In this document: positions 1-9,266 of the stretch, one piece after another
Layout: every line of letters begins with the position of its first letter
Numbering within the stretch: position 1 is the stretch's first letter
Origin: CAWDDA01 sp963813345
GTDB taxonomy: Bacteria; Acidobacteriota; Blastocatellia; RBC074
DNA: 64,000 bases
Reading direction: 5' to 3'
NCBI GenBank assembly: GCA_963813345.1
Contig: CAWEYR010000021.1
Location: forward strand, 62,001-126,000
Position numbers and translations under genes: made by a program
The notes under the pieces: model-generated
Seen by the model: only the letters and a program-made list of their open reading frames with translations
Told to the model about the DNA's origin: nothing
Database searches by the model: none

Positions 1-99
1 AGCGATGCGAATCACGCGATCCTGGGCGAACGCAGCTACTGCCATCAGAATCACCAGAAACGTCAACGAGACAGCTTTGTTGGGGCTCCTCAGTCTCAT
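1..99 (-). CDS. Exported protein, N-terminal 33 codons only (cut by window edge)
   Basis: Reading leftward from an ATG at 99-97, the frame stays open to the window edge. It encodes a classical Sec signal peptide: MRLRSPNK, then the hydrophobic stretch AVSLTFLVILMAVAAFA, with likely cleavage after AFA-Q. A strong Shine-Dalgarno (GGAGG, complement of 108-112) sits 8 nt before the ATG, which fixes the start. Nothing about the mature protein can be seen, so only export is supported. It is divergent from the oxidoreductase gene at 453. Confidence 0.7.
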   Translation of the reverse strand, partial: MRLRSPNKAVSLTFLVILMAVAAFAQDRVIRIA

Positions 100-303
100 A
101 CAATGTACCTCCGCGCAGATAATCGATCAGTCTTGCTTAGCAAGATCGGATCCGCGCGCCGGGCCACTGCAAGTCGTTCAAAATCATCAATCGGCCCATT
201 AAGCGTTAGAAAGCTCTTACACCAAAACGAATAGGAGCGATCAACCAATGGCTCAAAGCGTATACCTTGATCAGATTCGGGCTCTCGGTCTAGACTCAGC
301 TCA

Positions 304-424
304 CAGTGGTCAGTGGAAGTCAGGATCAGGGTATGGAGTTCAAGCTTCAGCTTGTTCTTGGATTCGATGTCAAGCAGCAAGCTGAAGCTTGAACTCCATA
401 CCCCGATCCCTGACCACTGACCAC
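304..424. repeat. Inverted repeat, family A (copy A1)
   Basis: Two perfect 24-nt arms (331-354 and 378-401) contain the core AGTTCAAGCTTCAGCTTG and its complement. They are flanked by a weaker outer pairing (CAGTGGTCAGTGG with CCACTGACCACTG). Related copies lie near 9300, 16490, 22140 and 29570. The copy sits in the divergent gap 100-452. Apart from the Shine-Dalgarno of the left gene and AAAGGAA before the right gene, nothing else is recognisable in that gap. Confidence 0.85.
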
Positions 425-452
425 TGACCCCTCTCCGAAAGGAATACCACCT

Positions 453-1778
453 ATGACAACCGATCGGCGAGGTTTTCTCTGGTCTGCGGCAGCGTCTCTC
501 GGTTCACCCCTGATTCGCGTACCGGTGCAACGCGCGAAAAAATATCGGACGGCTCTCATCGGTACCGGATGGTGGGGGATGAATATCCTGCGCGAAGCGA
601 TGGCAGCGGGTGAGTCGACCGTTGTCGCGCTTTGCGATGTCGACACGAATCAGCTCAATCCAGCGCGCGACCAGGTTGCGAAAGTCACGAGTGATCAGCC
701 CAAACTCTACGGCGACTACCGCGATATGCTGACCCGCGAAAAGCCGGAGATCGTGATCGTTGCAACACCGGATCACTGGCACGCGCTGAACACGATCGAA
801 GCGCTTGGTCAAGGTGCCCACGTCTACGTCGAGAAACCGATCGGTCACACCATCCGCGAGGGCAGAGCGATGGTGAATGCGGCGCGCTCAGCTGGGCGTC
901 GCGTTCAGGTGGGCACGCATCGGCGAACATCGCCTCACAACATCTCAGGACGTGATTTCATCCGTTCGGGAAAGCTCGGGAAAATCGGGATGGTGCGATG
1001 TTTTGTGAACTACGGCGGAGGAGTAGAAAAGCCGGAGCGAAACACCGATCCGCCAAAGGGACTTGACTGGGAGATGTGGTGCGGGCCGGCGCCGGAGCGC
1101 GCCTTCAACACAAAAATTCACCCAAAAGGATTTCGCAACTTTCTGGATTACGCAAACGGAACACTTGGAGATTGGGGCATTCACTGGATTGATCAGATTC
1201 TTTGGATTACCGGAGAGAAGTATCCGCGCAAAGTCTTCTCGACTGGCGGGCGCCAGATTGCCGGGCTGGCGGTAAATAATGGCCAGGAGCAGACGTCGGA
1301 TGCGCCCGATCATCAGGTTGCCGTCTTTGAGTTCGAAAGCATGACGGTGAGCTGGGAGCATCGGAAATTTGCTGCCAACAACGCCGAGAAGACCAATCCA
1401 CAGCAACCTGTCGGCTGTTATTTCTACGGCACTGCGGGCACGTTTCACATGGGCTGGATTGACGGCTGGACGTTTTATCCCGCGAACGTGAAAGATCCGA
1501 TAGTCCACGAAGATGCGAAGCTGCACGATCCCGATTCACAAAACATTCGCGAGCTCTGGGCGGACTTTCTGGATGCGATCAAGAAGGAGCGCGCGCCTGT
1601 GAGTGACATCGAACAAATTCACCTCTCAACAAACGTGAGCCTTTTGGGAATGTTATCGTATAAGCTTGGGAGGAGCATCGACTGGGACGGGGCGCGAGAG
1701 CTCATCACGAATGATCCTGACGCGAACAAGCTGCTTCAGAGGGATTATCGAGGGACGTGGGAGTATCCGAAGAATTGA
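453..1778 (+). CDS. Gfo/Idh/MocA-family oxidoreductase with Tat-type leader
   Basis: A 441-aa NAD(P)-dependent oxidoreductase. The N-terminus carries a twin-arginine motif (DRRGFL, residues 4-9) and a short hydrophobic patch, as in many secreted Gfo/Idh/MocA proteins. The Rossmann dinucleotide motif is GTGWWG (about 37-42), followed by the family hallmark EKPIG (about 130) and a C-terminal sugar-binding-type domain. Start chosen at ATG 453, preceded by AAAGGAA. Known members act on sugars, inositols or their nucleotide forms. The substrate cannot be read from sequence, and the neighbours (M50 peptidase, pilin) give no hint. Export through Tat is inferred from the leader only. Confidence 0.88.
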   Translation: MTTDRRGFLWSAAASLGSPLIRVPVQRAKKYRTALIGTGWWGMNILREAMAAGESTVVALCDVDTNQLNPARDQVAKVTSDQPKLYGDYRDMLTREKPEIVIVATPDHWHALNTIEALGQGAHVYVEKPIGHTIREGRAMVNAARSAGRRVQVGTHRRTSPHNISGRDFIRSGKLGKIGMVRCFVNYGGGVEKPERNTDPPKGLDWEMWCGPAPERAFNTKIHPKGFRNFLDYANGTLGDWGIHWIDQILWITGEKYPRKVFSTGGRQIAGLAVNNGQEQTSDAPDHQVAVFEFESMTVSWEHRKFAANNAEKTNPQQPVGCYFYGTAGTFHMGWIDGWTFYPANVKDPIVHEDAKLHDPDSQNIRELWADFLDAIKKERAPVSDIEQIHLSTNVSLLGMLSYKLGRSIDWDGARELITNDPDANKLLQRDYRGTWEYPKN

Positions 1779-2018
1779 AAAGACCTTTGACGAGGACAGG
1801 AAGAGCCATCGCGAGCGAGCGAAAAAAAGGCCGAAACTCAAGTGAAACCTGAAAAAGGGCTAATCCAACGAGTACCCACTTTGTGATTTGAACTGGACTC
1901 ACTCCTTGATACTTACAATGGCCGTGCCAACGCGGAAGTGCCCCATTTTCAATCCATTTGGCGATCGAGCGTGTTTTGATCCGTCGGCTTTACCTGACTT
2001 TTGTTTGGATTTCCGTCT

Positions 2019-2726
2019 ATGAGAAGAGACATCGACTCAACAAGATTCCTGCTCTTTGCGACGGCGTTGACGCTGGTTCTTTCCTTTGTCCCGTTTGCGT
2101 CATTCGCGGTCTATCCGTTCCGCCTCTTCGTGACGTTTATTCATGAAGGCGCGCATGCACTGGCAACACTCGTTTCTCTTGGCGCTGTAAAGTCGCTGGT
2201 GATTCATCCGGATGGAAGCGGTGAAACCCGGTCGCTTGGAGGCCTTCAGATATTCACAGCAAGCGCCGGTTACCTCGGTGCGGCTCTCTACGGCGCCGCG
2301 CTGCTCATACTTTGCAGACATGGCCGCAATGCAAAGGGTGCTCTCACGCTGACGGCCGCTGGAATTCTGGCGCTCACAATCTTCTTTGCAGGAAATCTTT
2401 TCACCTGGGTTACAGGGCTGCTTCTGGTGACATCATTGATAGGAATGGCTGCTGTCGCCAGCGTCCGCACGGCGCATTTCTTCCTCAGCTTTCTGGCTGT
2501 TCAATGCTGTCTGAATGCGGTATTCGACCTGCGAACGCTGTTTCTGATTTCGACGCTGACGAATTCTCCGAATGACGCCCGGATCATGGAGCAGCTGACT
2601 CTGATCCCCGCGGTCATCTGGGCGTCGGCCTGGATAGGATTATCGTTGGTCTTTCTCTGGATGGCGCTGCGCAGCTACTCGGGCTCGGTCCGGTTTGGGA
2701 GCCGGGCGCGCGCGGTGCGCGTATGA
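2019..2726 (+). CDS. M50-family (M50B-like) membrane zinc metallopeptidase
   Basis: A polytopic membrane protein of about 235 aa with the zinc-binding motif HEGAH (HExxH) about 45 residues in, inside a hydrophobic helix, as in M50 site-2-type peptidases. A glycine-rich stretch (GGLQIFTASAGYLGAALYGAA) follows, typical of M50B-like proteins, and then four or five further hydrophobic segments. The second half of a canonical LDG motif is not evident, so catalysis is probable but not shown. I prefer ATG 2019; a TTG at 2001 in the same frame is the alternative and adds six residues. Neither has a clear ribosome site. It stands alone between the oxidoreductase and the pilin-like gene. The substrate is unknown. 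Confidence 0.75.
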   Translation: MRRDIDSTRFLLFATALTLVLSFVPFASFAVYPFRLFVTFIHEGAHALATLVSLGAVKSLVIHPDGSGETRSLGGLQIFTASAGYLGAALYGAALLILCRHGRNAKGALTLTAAGILALTIFFAGNLFTWVTGLLLVTSLIGMAAVASVRTAHFFLSFLAVQCCLNAVFDLRTLFLISTLTNSPNDARIMEQLTLIPAVIWASAWIGLSLVFLWMALRSYSGSVRFGSRARAVRV

Positions 2727-2815
2727 GCCAATTGTAGTAATATTTGGAACTGCTGAAGTGTTCTGCCGTTTGAAATTCCGAGAGATCACGACACCTCGCT
2801 AGGAATGGAGTGCAT

Positions 2816-3340
2816 ATGAAAAAGAGGAATCGAGCCGCTCGAGCTTGCAGGCGTGCGGGCGCGCAGGCGGGCTTCTCGCTCATCGAGCTGCTCATTGCGA
2901 TTACCATCATTGGAATCATGGCGGCAGTAGCGGTCCCCGGTCTGCTTCGATATCTAAAGACCAGCCGGGAGACTGCTGCAATTCAGACTCTGCGAAATAT
3001 CCACAACAGCCAGGCTCAGTTCCAGGCGATCCGCGGTCGTTTTGCAACGCTCAAAGAACTTTCCGATGATGATTTGCTCGAGAAAAGCTATGCCAGCGGG
3101 CAGCCCGTGAATGGTTTTCTCTACAAGGATTCAGACATCTCGGCCGATACCTACTGTGTTCACGCTGACCGTACTACGGACACGTCCGCGAATCGCGATT
3201 TCAATATCACGGAACGAGGCAACATTCACTATATCGAATCCAAGACCAAAGGAACCGTCGCCCGAGGTGAAGGAACTGAGCTGGCAACGACTGGTACAAG
3301 CGCAGAACAACCCGCCGGTGATGCGCCAAAGACGCCATAG
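2816..3340 (+). CDS. Type IV pilin-like (prepilin N-terminal methylation motif) protein
   Basis: A 174-aa prepilin. After a basic leader (MKKRNRAARACRRAGAQAG) comes the peptidase cleavage site G|FSLIE, with the conserved Glu at mature position 5, then a long hydrophobic helix (LLIAITIIGIMAAVAVPGLL). The C-terminal globular part (about 110 aa) has few recognisable features. Start chosen at ATG 2816 because GGAG lies 5 nt upstream; a GTG two codons earlier is possible. Such proteins are cleaved and N-methylated by PilD and assembled into type IV pili or type II secretion pseudopili. No other pilus gene is in the window, so it is probably a minor or accessory pilin. Confidence 0.88.
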   Translation: MKKRNRAARACRRAGAQAGFSLIELLIAITIIGIMAAVAVPGLLRYLKTSRETAAIQTLRNIHNSQAQFQAIRGRFATLKELSDDDLLEKSYASGQPVNGFLYKDSDISADTYCVHADRTTDTSANRDFNITERGNIHYIESKTKGTVARGEGTELATTGTSAEQPAGDAPKTP

Positions 3341-3343
3341 AGG

Positions 3344-3468
3344 TACGTTGTACCGCCTTCAAGGGGGATCTCACGCGAATCGTGAGATGCGAATAAAGAA
3401 ATAGCACTGCTTTGGTTCTTTTCGCATCATCGGCTCACTGAATTCCCCTTGAAGGCGGTAACTACATG
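3344..3468. repeat. Inverted repeat, family C (copy C1)
   Basis: Arms TACCGCCTTCAAGGGG (3351-3366) and its perfect complement (3445-3460) flank about 78 nt. The family singlet is a small hairpin with consensus CCGCCTGAAGGCGG followed by TACTACATGC or TACAACGT. The copy begins just after the pilin stop codon, and its right end leads into TATAAT (3470-3475), directly before the next gene. Confidence 0.85.
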
Positions 3469-3478
3469 CTATAATCGG

Positions 3479-4489
3479 ATGCCATGTCATTTCGTTATTC
3501 GCGCTATTCTTCTTTGCATTGTTTCGCTCTGTCTGATCTCCAGTGTGACAGCGCAGCAGCAGCAGCCCCCTCCGAAGAAGGGGACGCCTGTTCCGACGAC
3601 GCCTGAGCCTCAGGACCAAAAGCCTGTTGTTACAGAAACCACGAACGTCCAACTGTCAGTAGCCGTGTTCGATGGCAAATCTCCCCGGCTGATAACTGAC
3701 CTCAAACAAGCCGACTTTGAGATTCTCGAAGATGGCGCTGTTCAGAAGATTGAGTCCTTCCGGGCTGAAGGCGATCTGCCGATCGATGTCGCCGTGCTGA
3801 TGGATACCTCGAACAGCGTCAAGCCGAAGCTGAAGTTTGAGAAAGAGGCTGCAGTCACGTTTATCTACACGATGCTCCAATCGCGCCGTGATCGCGCGCT
3901 CTTTGCAACATTCGACTCGGAAGTTGAGTTGCATCAGGACTTCACAAATCGCACCGATTTGCTTTCGCAGGCGATTGACAAAGTAAAGGCGCGTGGCGAG
4001 ACGCGAATGTATGATGCCATCTATCGTGTGTGCGAGGAGAAGATGTTCGGCTCGCCGGGCCGCAGACGGGCAATGGTCATCATCACTGACGGCGAGGACA
4101 CGATCAGCGAACGCAAACTGTCGGCAGCCATCGATATCGCACAACGCTCTGAAACTACGATCTATGTAATCAGTACAAAAGCAGGCGGATTCTTCGGCGT
4201 TGATGCAGGCATGGTCGACCGGAAGGAAGATAAAGTCCTCAAGCAGCTTGCCGAAGAGACTGGCGGTCGCGCATTTTTCACCAGCCAGGTAATTGAGCTC
4301 GAGCGCAGTTTCTCGACCATCGTTCAGGAACTGCGGAGCCAGTACCTGATTGCGTACGCGCCCGTAAACGATAAATTTGACGGGAAGTTTCGTGAGATTC
4401 AGGTCCGACTGCCTGGACGCAAGGACCTGAGGATTCGTACTAAGCGCGGATACACGGCTGTCCAGCGCTCAGTGGCGACGAGTCAGTAA
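3479..4489 (+). CDS. Acidobacterial VWFA-related secreted protein (copy 1)
   Basis: A signal peptide (MPCHFVIRAILLCIVSLC...TAQ) and a short Pro/Gln-rich linker precede a beta-rich segment (DFEILEDGAVQKI). A von Willebrand factor A domain follows with an intact MIDAS metal site, DTSNS in VAVLMDTSNSV, plus the later TDGED motif. This order matches the acidobacterial VWFA-related family. The protein is predicted to be periplasmic or extracellular and to bind a protein ligand through a metal ion; the ligand is unknown. I prefer ATG 3479 over TTG 3449, because the TTG lies in the repeat arm and only adds residues before the signal peptide. TATAAT at 3470-3475 just before the ATG could be a -10 box, which would give a nearly leaderless mRNA. 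Confidence 0.85.
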   Translation: MPCHFVIRAILLCIVSLCLISSVTAQQQQPPPKKGTPVPTTPEPQDQKPVVTETTNVQLSVAVFDGKSPRLITDLKQADFEILEDGAVQKIESFRAEGDLPIDVAVLMDTSNSVKPKLKFEKEAAVTFIYTMLQSRRDRALFATFDSEVELHQDFTNRTDLLSQAIDKVKARGETRMYDAIYRVCEEKMFGSPGRRRAMVIITDGEDTISERKLSAAIDIAQRSETTIYVISTKAGGFFGVDAGMVDRKEDKVLKQLAEETGGRAFFTSQVIELERSFSTIVQELRSQYLIAYAPVNDKFDGKFREIQVRLPGRKDLRIRTKRGYTAVQRSVATSQ

Positions 4490-4526
4490 GCTCGGGCGGG
4501 AGCTCCCTCGACTGTGGAGCAGTATT

Positions 4527-5557
4527 ATGAAATTGAAATCGTGGCTTGTTTTCGGTGTGTTCTTCCTTACCGTGATGCTGGTCTCTGCTCCTGCTCAGGA
4601 GCAGAAAAAGCCAACTGAGCAAAAGCCTGCTCAAAAGCCTCCTGCAAAGGAAGAGAAAGAGGACGAAGGACAAACGATCAAGCTGGGCACGCAGCTCGTT
4701 AATGTCCTCTTCTCAGTCACCGACAAGCAGAATCGTTATCTCAACGAGCTCAGTCAGAATGACATCACGATACTTGAAGACGGTAAGGCTCAAAAGGTAT
4801 TCATTTTCAAGCGGGAGACCGATCTTCCATTGACACTTTGTTTCCTGATCGATGTCAGCGGAAGCACGCAGTACATACTTCCAAGGCTCAAGGACGGCAG
4901 GTGCACAGTTTGTCGAATCGATAATCCGGGTCGGCAAAGACACGGCGGCGGTCATCCAGTTCGAAGGTGAAGCAACGTTGCTGCAGGGTCTGACTTCGAA
5001 CCCGGCCCGGCTTCGCAAGGCGCTCGATGAGGTGCTCTTATACTGCACCGCCTCCAATCGGTGTTTTTGGCGGATCGACGCCGCCGATCAACGGCGGGTC
5101 GAGGCAGGGTGGAACATCGATCTACGATTCAATCATCGCGACATCAGCTGATTTGCTTGCAAAGGAACCCGGGCGCAAGACGATCATTCTTCTCTCAGAT
5201 GGTGCCGACACGACCAGCCGAAAGAAGATTGGTGATGCGATTGACGAAGCATTGCGTGCTGAAGTCGTGATCTATTCGATCGGGATCGGGGACTCGAGCT
5301 TTGGCGGCATCGACGAAGGCACGCTCAAGAAACTGACTGACGCCACCGGTGGCCGCACCTTTATACCCAAGAGTGGGCGTGATCTGGATGCTGCTTTCGC
5401 GCAACTGGAGAAGGATCTCCGGCAGCAGTATCTGCTCGCCTACGAGCCGACGAATGAAGCTACTGATGGCACCTTCCGCAAGATCGAAGTGAAAGTGCCG
5501 AATCAGAAAGACACCAAAGTGAGGCATCGACGCGGCTACTACGCTCCCAAGGGCTGA
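4527..5557 (+). CDS. Acidobacterial VWFA-related secreted protein (copy 2), two frameshifts
   Basis: A paralogue of the gene just upstream, 37 nt away and so probably co-transcribed. It has a signal peptide (MKLKSWLVFGVFFLTVMLVSAPAQ), a Lys/Pro/Glu-rich linker, NDITILEDGKAQKV, and a VWA domain with MIDAS DVSGS. The frame breaks twice: near 4896-4897, where an extra G moves LPRLKD into AGAQFVESII, and near 5038-5039, where an extra T moves DEVL into YTAPPPIGVFGG. With both corrected the protein is continuous to the family-typical end RRGYYAPKG. The conserved sequence on both sides of each break argues for assembly indels rather than decay. Confidence 0.8.
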
Positions 5558-5572
5558 GCGACCCCTCCTCCT

Positions 5573-7087
5573 ATGACAACCTCGTCTTCCGCGCGCCTCA
5601 CGCACGTCAGCGCGGATGCACACGACTGGAAGCGAGATTACTTTTTATGGATTCCCACTGGCGCTGGTTGCCTGGCGTCTTGCGTGGAAGTTTCAGGATC
5701 CGTTCATTTCCGACTGGGATGGATTTGACTACACGGTTCAGGCGGTCCGTGGTCAACCATCGCCCCTCGGGCTTGGTCGTGCACTTTTTCTCGGTTACAA
5801 CCACTGGCTCTGGGAAATTGCTCACCATCTATTCGGCCTTCCTGCAGAGAAAGCCTACCTTCTATTCCGCTATGCGGTGATCGCACAAAGCGGAGCGGTA
5901 ATTGTTGGAATCTACGCGCTCGCAAAGGAGCTGACGACGAGCAGGCTGGCTTCGGCGATTGCAGCCGCGATCTTTGTCTTTTCGCCGTTCTTCATGATTT
6001 ACAGCGGACGAGTGATGAGCGAGATACCGGGGTTCCTGCTGCTCGCATGGTCACTATGGTGGATGTTCCGCAGCCTTCGATTGAATCGCCGCAGGAGCTT
6101 TCTCGTTGCTTCGCTTCTTGTAGGCTTGAGCGCCAACCTTCGCGAGTTTGCAGTCTTCTATCTCTGGACGATTCCGGTTGCGGCGCGAATCTTTGGATTC
6201 AAATGGCGTGACGGCTGTGCTTGCGCTCGGCCTTGCCGTTGCGGCGGCACTTGCGGGCTTCACCTTCTGGGCAATCTACTCACCTGAGTACTATCTGCCT
6301 GCGGTCGTCAAATGGTGGACGATGAGTGCGCGTGAACGCCGTCTTCACAATATCTCGAGTGCCAATTTCTGGTTTTTGCGAACCTACGCGTATCAGTGTT
6401 CGGTCGCAGCCACTCTCATAGCACCTTTTGCGCTTGCATGGCTCTATCGCCGACGAGAGCTTCGCGCATTGTTTGTAGTTGGCCTTGCGGGACTCATTCG
6501 CAAACCTGGTGCTGCTTCTGAATCATGATCTTTCAGTCAATCCACGATACCTCATGACCGGGCTTCCGGGGCTTGCGCTGGTCAGTGGTTGGGCCATGAG
6601 CGAGTTGGCGCGATGGAGAGCTGATATCGCAGGTGGCTGTCTGATCCTGATCGCGGCGCTCCAGGCCGGGATGTTCACCCAACTTGGAAAAGAACGTTAC
6701 GATCAGGAATGGAACGCGCGCGCAGGAAAGGCTTATTTATCGCGAATCGATCATCTGCCATCGAATTCAGTCTTCATAGTCGGGGCGCGTACCCCGCTGG
6801 TGAACTATTACATCGGACTCGGCGCTCGGCCGGGTTGGGAGGCAATCGAGCCGGGGGCCGGCTGGCCAGATACGAATCTGGAGTCAGTTGTCAGAGGATA
6901 TCTGGAATCGCGCCGCCCGGTTTTTGTCGACTTCGACAGGGACATATGGAATCCGGGAGCGAGGGAATCGGCGCGAGAAGCTACCGGCCTCGAAATGATT
7001 CGCCGCAATTTCGATCTTCAACCCGTGGACGCGACCCTTTTTCGCGTGATCCGTCCTGGGAGCGCCAGGCTGAAGCCTGGCGCGTGA
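5573..7087 (+). CDS. GT39-like polytopic membrane glycosyltransferase, frameshifted
   Basis: A multi-pass membrane protein resembling dolichyl-phosphate-mannose-type (GT39/ArnT-like) transferases. It has an acidic luminal motif after the first membrane helix (FISDWDGFDYT), many hydrophobic helices and a soluble C-terminal part. The frame changes near the T-run at 5642-5646, near 6216 (one extra G restores WRDAVLALGLAVAAALAG) and near 6500 (GLI to NLVLLLNHDLS). Start chosen at ATG 5573, which gives a short soluble leader; ATG 5616 is the start if the first shift is ignored. The last residues (PGSARLKPGA-stop) are encoded by a family E repeat, so the native C-terminus may be altered. Donor and acceptor are unknown. 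Confidence 0.65.
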
Positions 7088-7262
7088 CTAGCGGACCATA
7101 ACGGCGATGCGCTGCGAAGCAGCGCTACATTTGGAGTGCGGCGGCTTGGCGCCGCTTTAGTGTCCACGATCGGATCACTCAGCCGGGAGACTAAAGCGGC
7201 GCCAAGTCGCCGCACTCCAAATTGGGCTCTAGAGCGCCAGGCTTGAAGCCTGACGCTCCCAG
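7056..7262. repeat. Composite nested inverted repeat: family E outside, family B inside (B1)
   Basis: The outer ends are CTGGGAGCG (7056-7064) and CGCTCCCAG (7254-7262), each carrying an internal hairpin such as GCCAGGCTGAAGCCTGGC. Inside lie two 32-nt family B arms (7130-7161 and 7190-7221) with one mismatch, core GGCGCCGCTTTAG. The element fills almost the whole gap between two co-directional genes and supplies the stop codon of the upstream one. No reading frame spans it. Confidence 0.88.
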
Positions 7263-7331
7263 TGCTTGCTCCGCAGACCCGTGCAGGATATCCTGATTTG
7301 ACTCGTCGATCGGAGGAATTAGTTTTAGCAA

Positions 7332-7997
7332 ATGAGCTCACCGAAGAATCAGCGCAAAGAGAAAAAGGGCCCCGGAAAATTCTGGACGCCAACTCGTATA
7401 GGCGTCAACCTGGCAATTCTTGTTGTGTTGGCGGCGATCGCCACTGCTTTCATCAAAGGCAAGCGCGACGAAGCTGCAGCCGATGTCGTAGCTGCTTCAA
7501 GCACGCCGCCGGCTGGGGACACCCCGCAGGCGATCCGGGCGCACGCCACTCGCAGAGCTTTCCACCGATGTGATGGCATCGAAGTTCGAGATGCTTTCAG
7601 GAAAGCCAGCTCATCTTGCGGATTTTCAGGGCAAAGTCGTGGTGCTCAACCTCTGGGCGACGTGGTGCGGTCCGTGCCGCATTGAGATTCCACACCTCAT
7701 CGAACTCTCAAAGGAGTTCAAGGATCGCGGCGTTGAAGTTATCGGACTGACAACAGAAGACAAGGTTGACACGGATGAGGCAGTAAAGGACTTCGTAAAG
7801 TCATTCGAAATAAACTATCAGATAGGCTACGCCAACCAGGAAATCGCGTCCGTCGGTCCTTAATAACAGCCCATCAATCCCGCAATCGATCATCATCGGC
7901 AAAGACGGCAAGCTCTCACAAGCATCTTATCGGGTTCAATCCAAGGCTGACCCCACCCATGCTGCGTGCAGCAGTCGAGGAGGCCGTCGCGAAATAG
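7332..7997 (+). CDS. Membrane-anchored TlpA-like thioredoxin, three frameshifts
   Basis: The N-terminus has one membrane helix (residues about 23-42) and a linker, then a thioredoxin-fold domain with the redox motif WATWCGPC in VVVLNLWATWCGPC. Such proteins are anchored in the cytoplasmic membrane and reduce or isomerise exported cysteines. The frame breaks near 7545, 7855 and 7918. When followed across all three, the fold completes with SIPQSIIIGKDGKL and ends PMLRAAVEEAVAK-stop at 7997. That full-length, family-consistent end shows the breaks are indels, not loss of domains. Start ATG 7332 lies downstream of GGAGG. The stop is 3 nt before the serpin start, so the two are probably co-transcribed. 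Confidence 0.72.
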
Positions 7998-8000
7998 AGC

Positions 8001-9254
8001 ATGGACGCGAGTGGAAGATCCAGGCACGTTGTACCGCCTTCAGGCGGAATCTTCTTTCGGTGGCATCGTATTTGTCTTGCTCTTGCTTTCATATTCCTGC
8101 CAGCCATCTCTTTTTCGAGCGAACCGGCGCAGACCAGTTCTGTGAGCACTTCATTCAATCGTTTTGGTTTTGAGCTCTTTCGTCAGCTGCGAGCAGCATC
8201 AGGTCAGACCGACAGCAATGTCTTCATCTCGCCGCTGAGCGTGGGGATGGTGTTGTCGATGGTCTACAACGGCGCAGCGAATGAGACGGCGCGCGCGCTC
8301 GCCACTGCGCTCCACCTCGATGGCAAGACTCCAGATCAGATCAATCGCGAAGTACTCGAGTTGCGACAGATGCTCAAGAGCAGCAATCCCAGCCTCGAGT
8401 TGTTGATTGCAAATTCACTTTGGACGCGCCAGGACATGAAGTTTGAGGAAAGCTTTCTCGCACGCAATCGCGAGTTCTTTGGCGCGGAGATCGCCTCGCT
8501 CGACTTCACCTCCCCACAGGCTCTCACTCGCATCAATGGATGGGTGAGCACCAATACAAAAGGCAAGATTCCGAAGATCGTGGACCAGATCGGCCGCGAT
8601 CACGTGATGTTCCTCATCAATGCCGTTTACTTCAAGGGGCAATGGAAAAACAAGTTCGAGCCCGCGAACACAAAGAATGAAGATTTCAATCTTGCCAACG
8701 GCTCAAAGAAACAAGTCCCGATGATGGCTCGAGCCGGCAGCTTCCTTTACCGGCGGGGTGAACGCTTCGAAGCAGTCACGCTTCCCTATGCAGGGGACAA
8801 GGTCGCGATGACGGTCGTGCTTCCTGAAAAAGGACTTCAACTTGCAGACCTGCTCAAGCAACTGGACGCGGGAAAATGGGGTGATCTGTTTCAGAATTTC
8901 TCGTCAAGCCCCGGCAACGTAAAACTGCCGCGATTCAAGCTCACGTATGAGAGCAAGCTCAATGACGCGTTGAAAGCCCTCGGCCTGGGCGTTGCCTTCG
9001 ATGCTTCGAAAGCAGACTTCACGCGAATGCGGAAACAGCGGGATCTCGTGATCAGCGAGGTAAAGCATAAGACCTTTGTCGAGGTTAATGAAGAAGGAAC
9101 GACTGCGGCCGCGGCTACGTCGGCAGGCATCAGCGTCACGTCGGTAGCCCGACAGCCTTTCTCATTTGTCGCCGATCGTCCGTTCCTTGTCGTTCTCCGC
9201 GATGTGGCGACGGGTACCGTACTTTTTGTTGGTTCGATCAACAACCCGGCATGA
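8001..9254 (+). CDS. Secreted serpin (serine protease inhibitor)
   Basis: A 417-aa serpin with a signal-type hydrophobic segment (ICLALAFIFLPAISF, about residues 23-37) and then the full serpin fold. Visible signatures are NVFISPLSV, the shutter-region FLINAVYFKGQW, and the hinge of the reactive loop EEGTTAAAAT, whose small residues are typical of inhibitory serpins. Counting from the hinge glycine places the scissile bond near Val-Thr-Ser-Val-Ala-Arg, so the target protease is uncertain. A family C repeat lies inside the reading frame (8026-8051), and no later in-frame start is available before the signal segment. The repeat therefore seems to be translated as an N-terminal extension. The gene probably works in the envelope with the co-directional thioredoxin. 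Confidence 0.92.
   Translation: MDASGRSRHVVPPSGGIFFRWHRICLALAFIFLPAISFSSEPAQTSSVSTSFNRFGFELFRQLRAASGQTDSNVFISPLSVGMVLSMVYNGAANETARALATALHLDGKTPDQINREVLELRQMLKSSNPSLELLIANSLWTRQDMKFEESFLARNREFFGAEIASLDFTSPQALTRINGWVSTNTKGKIPKIVDQIGRDHVMFLINAVYFKGQWKNKFEPANTKNEDFNLANGSKKQVPMMARAGSFLYRRGERFEAVTLPYAGDKVAMTVVLPEKGLQLADLLKQLDAGKWGDLFQNFSSSPGNVKLPRFKLTYESKLNDALKALGLGVAFDASKADFTRMRKQRDLVISEVKHKTFVEVNEEGTTAAAATSAGISVTSVARQPFSFVADRPFLVVLRDVATGTVLFVGSINNPA
8026..8051. repeat. Family C singlet inside the serpin 5' coding region (C2)
   Basis: ACGTTGTACCGCCTTCAGGC and the next six bases match the family C hairpin and its flank, as at 9373-9399 in the opposite orientation. Here it is read in frame as RHVVPPSGGI, ahead of the signal peptide. 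Confidence 0.8.
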
Positions 9255-9266
9255 GAAGGTTCGTAG

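Noticed and set aside
945..1526. A 193-codon - strand frame opposite the first Gfo/Idh/MocA gene
   Set aside because: A shadow of a well-supported gene on the other strand.
3344..3468. CRISPR array made of short palindromic repeats
   Set aside because: The repeats are dispersed singly or in inverted pairs, without regular spacers, and no cas gene is present.
4527..5557. Programmed frameshifting as explanation for the broken VWFA gene
   Set aside because: No slippery heptamer with downstream structure was seen, and similar breaks occur in about twenty unrelated genes, which points to assembly indels.
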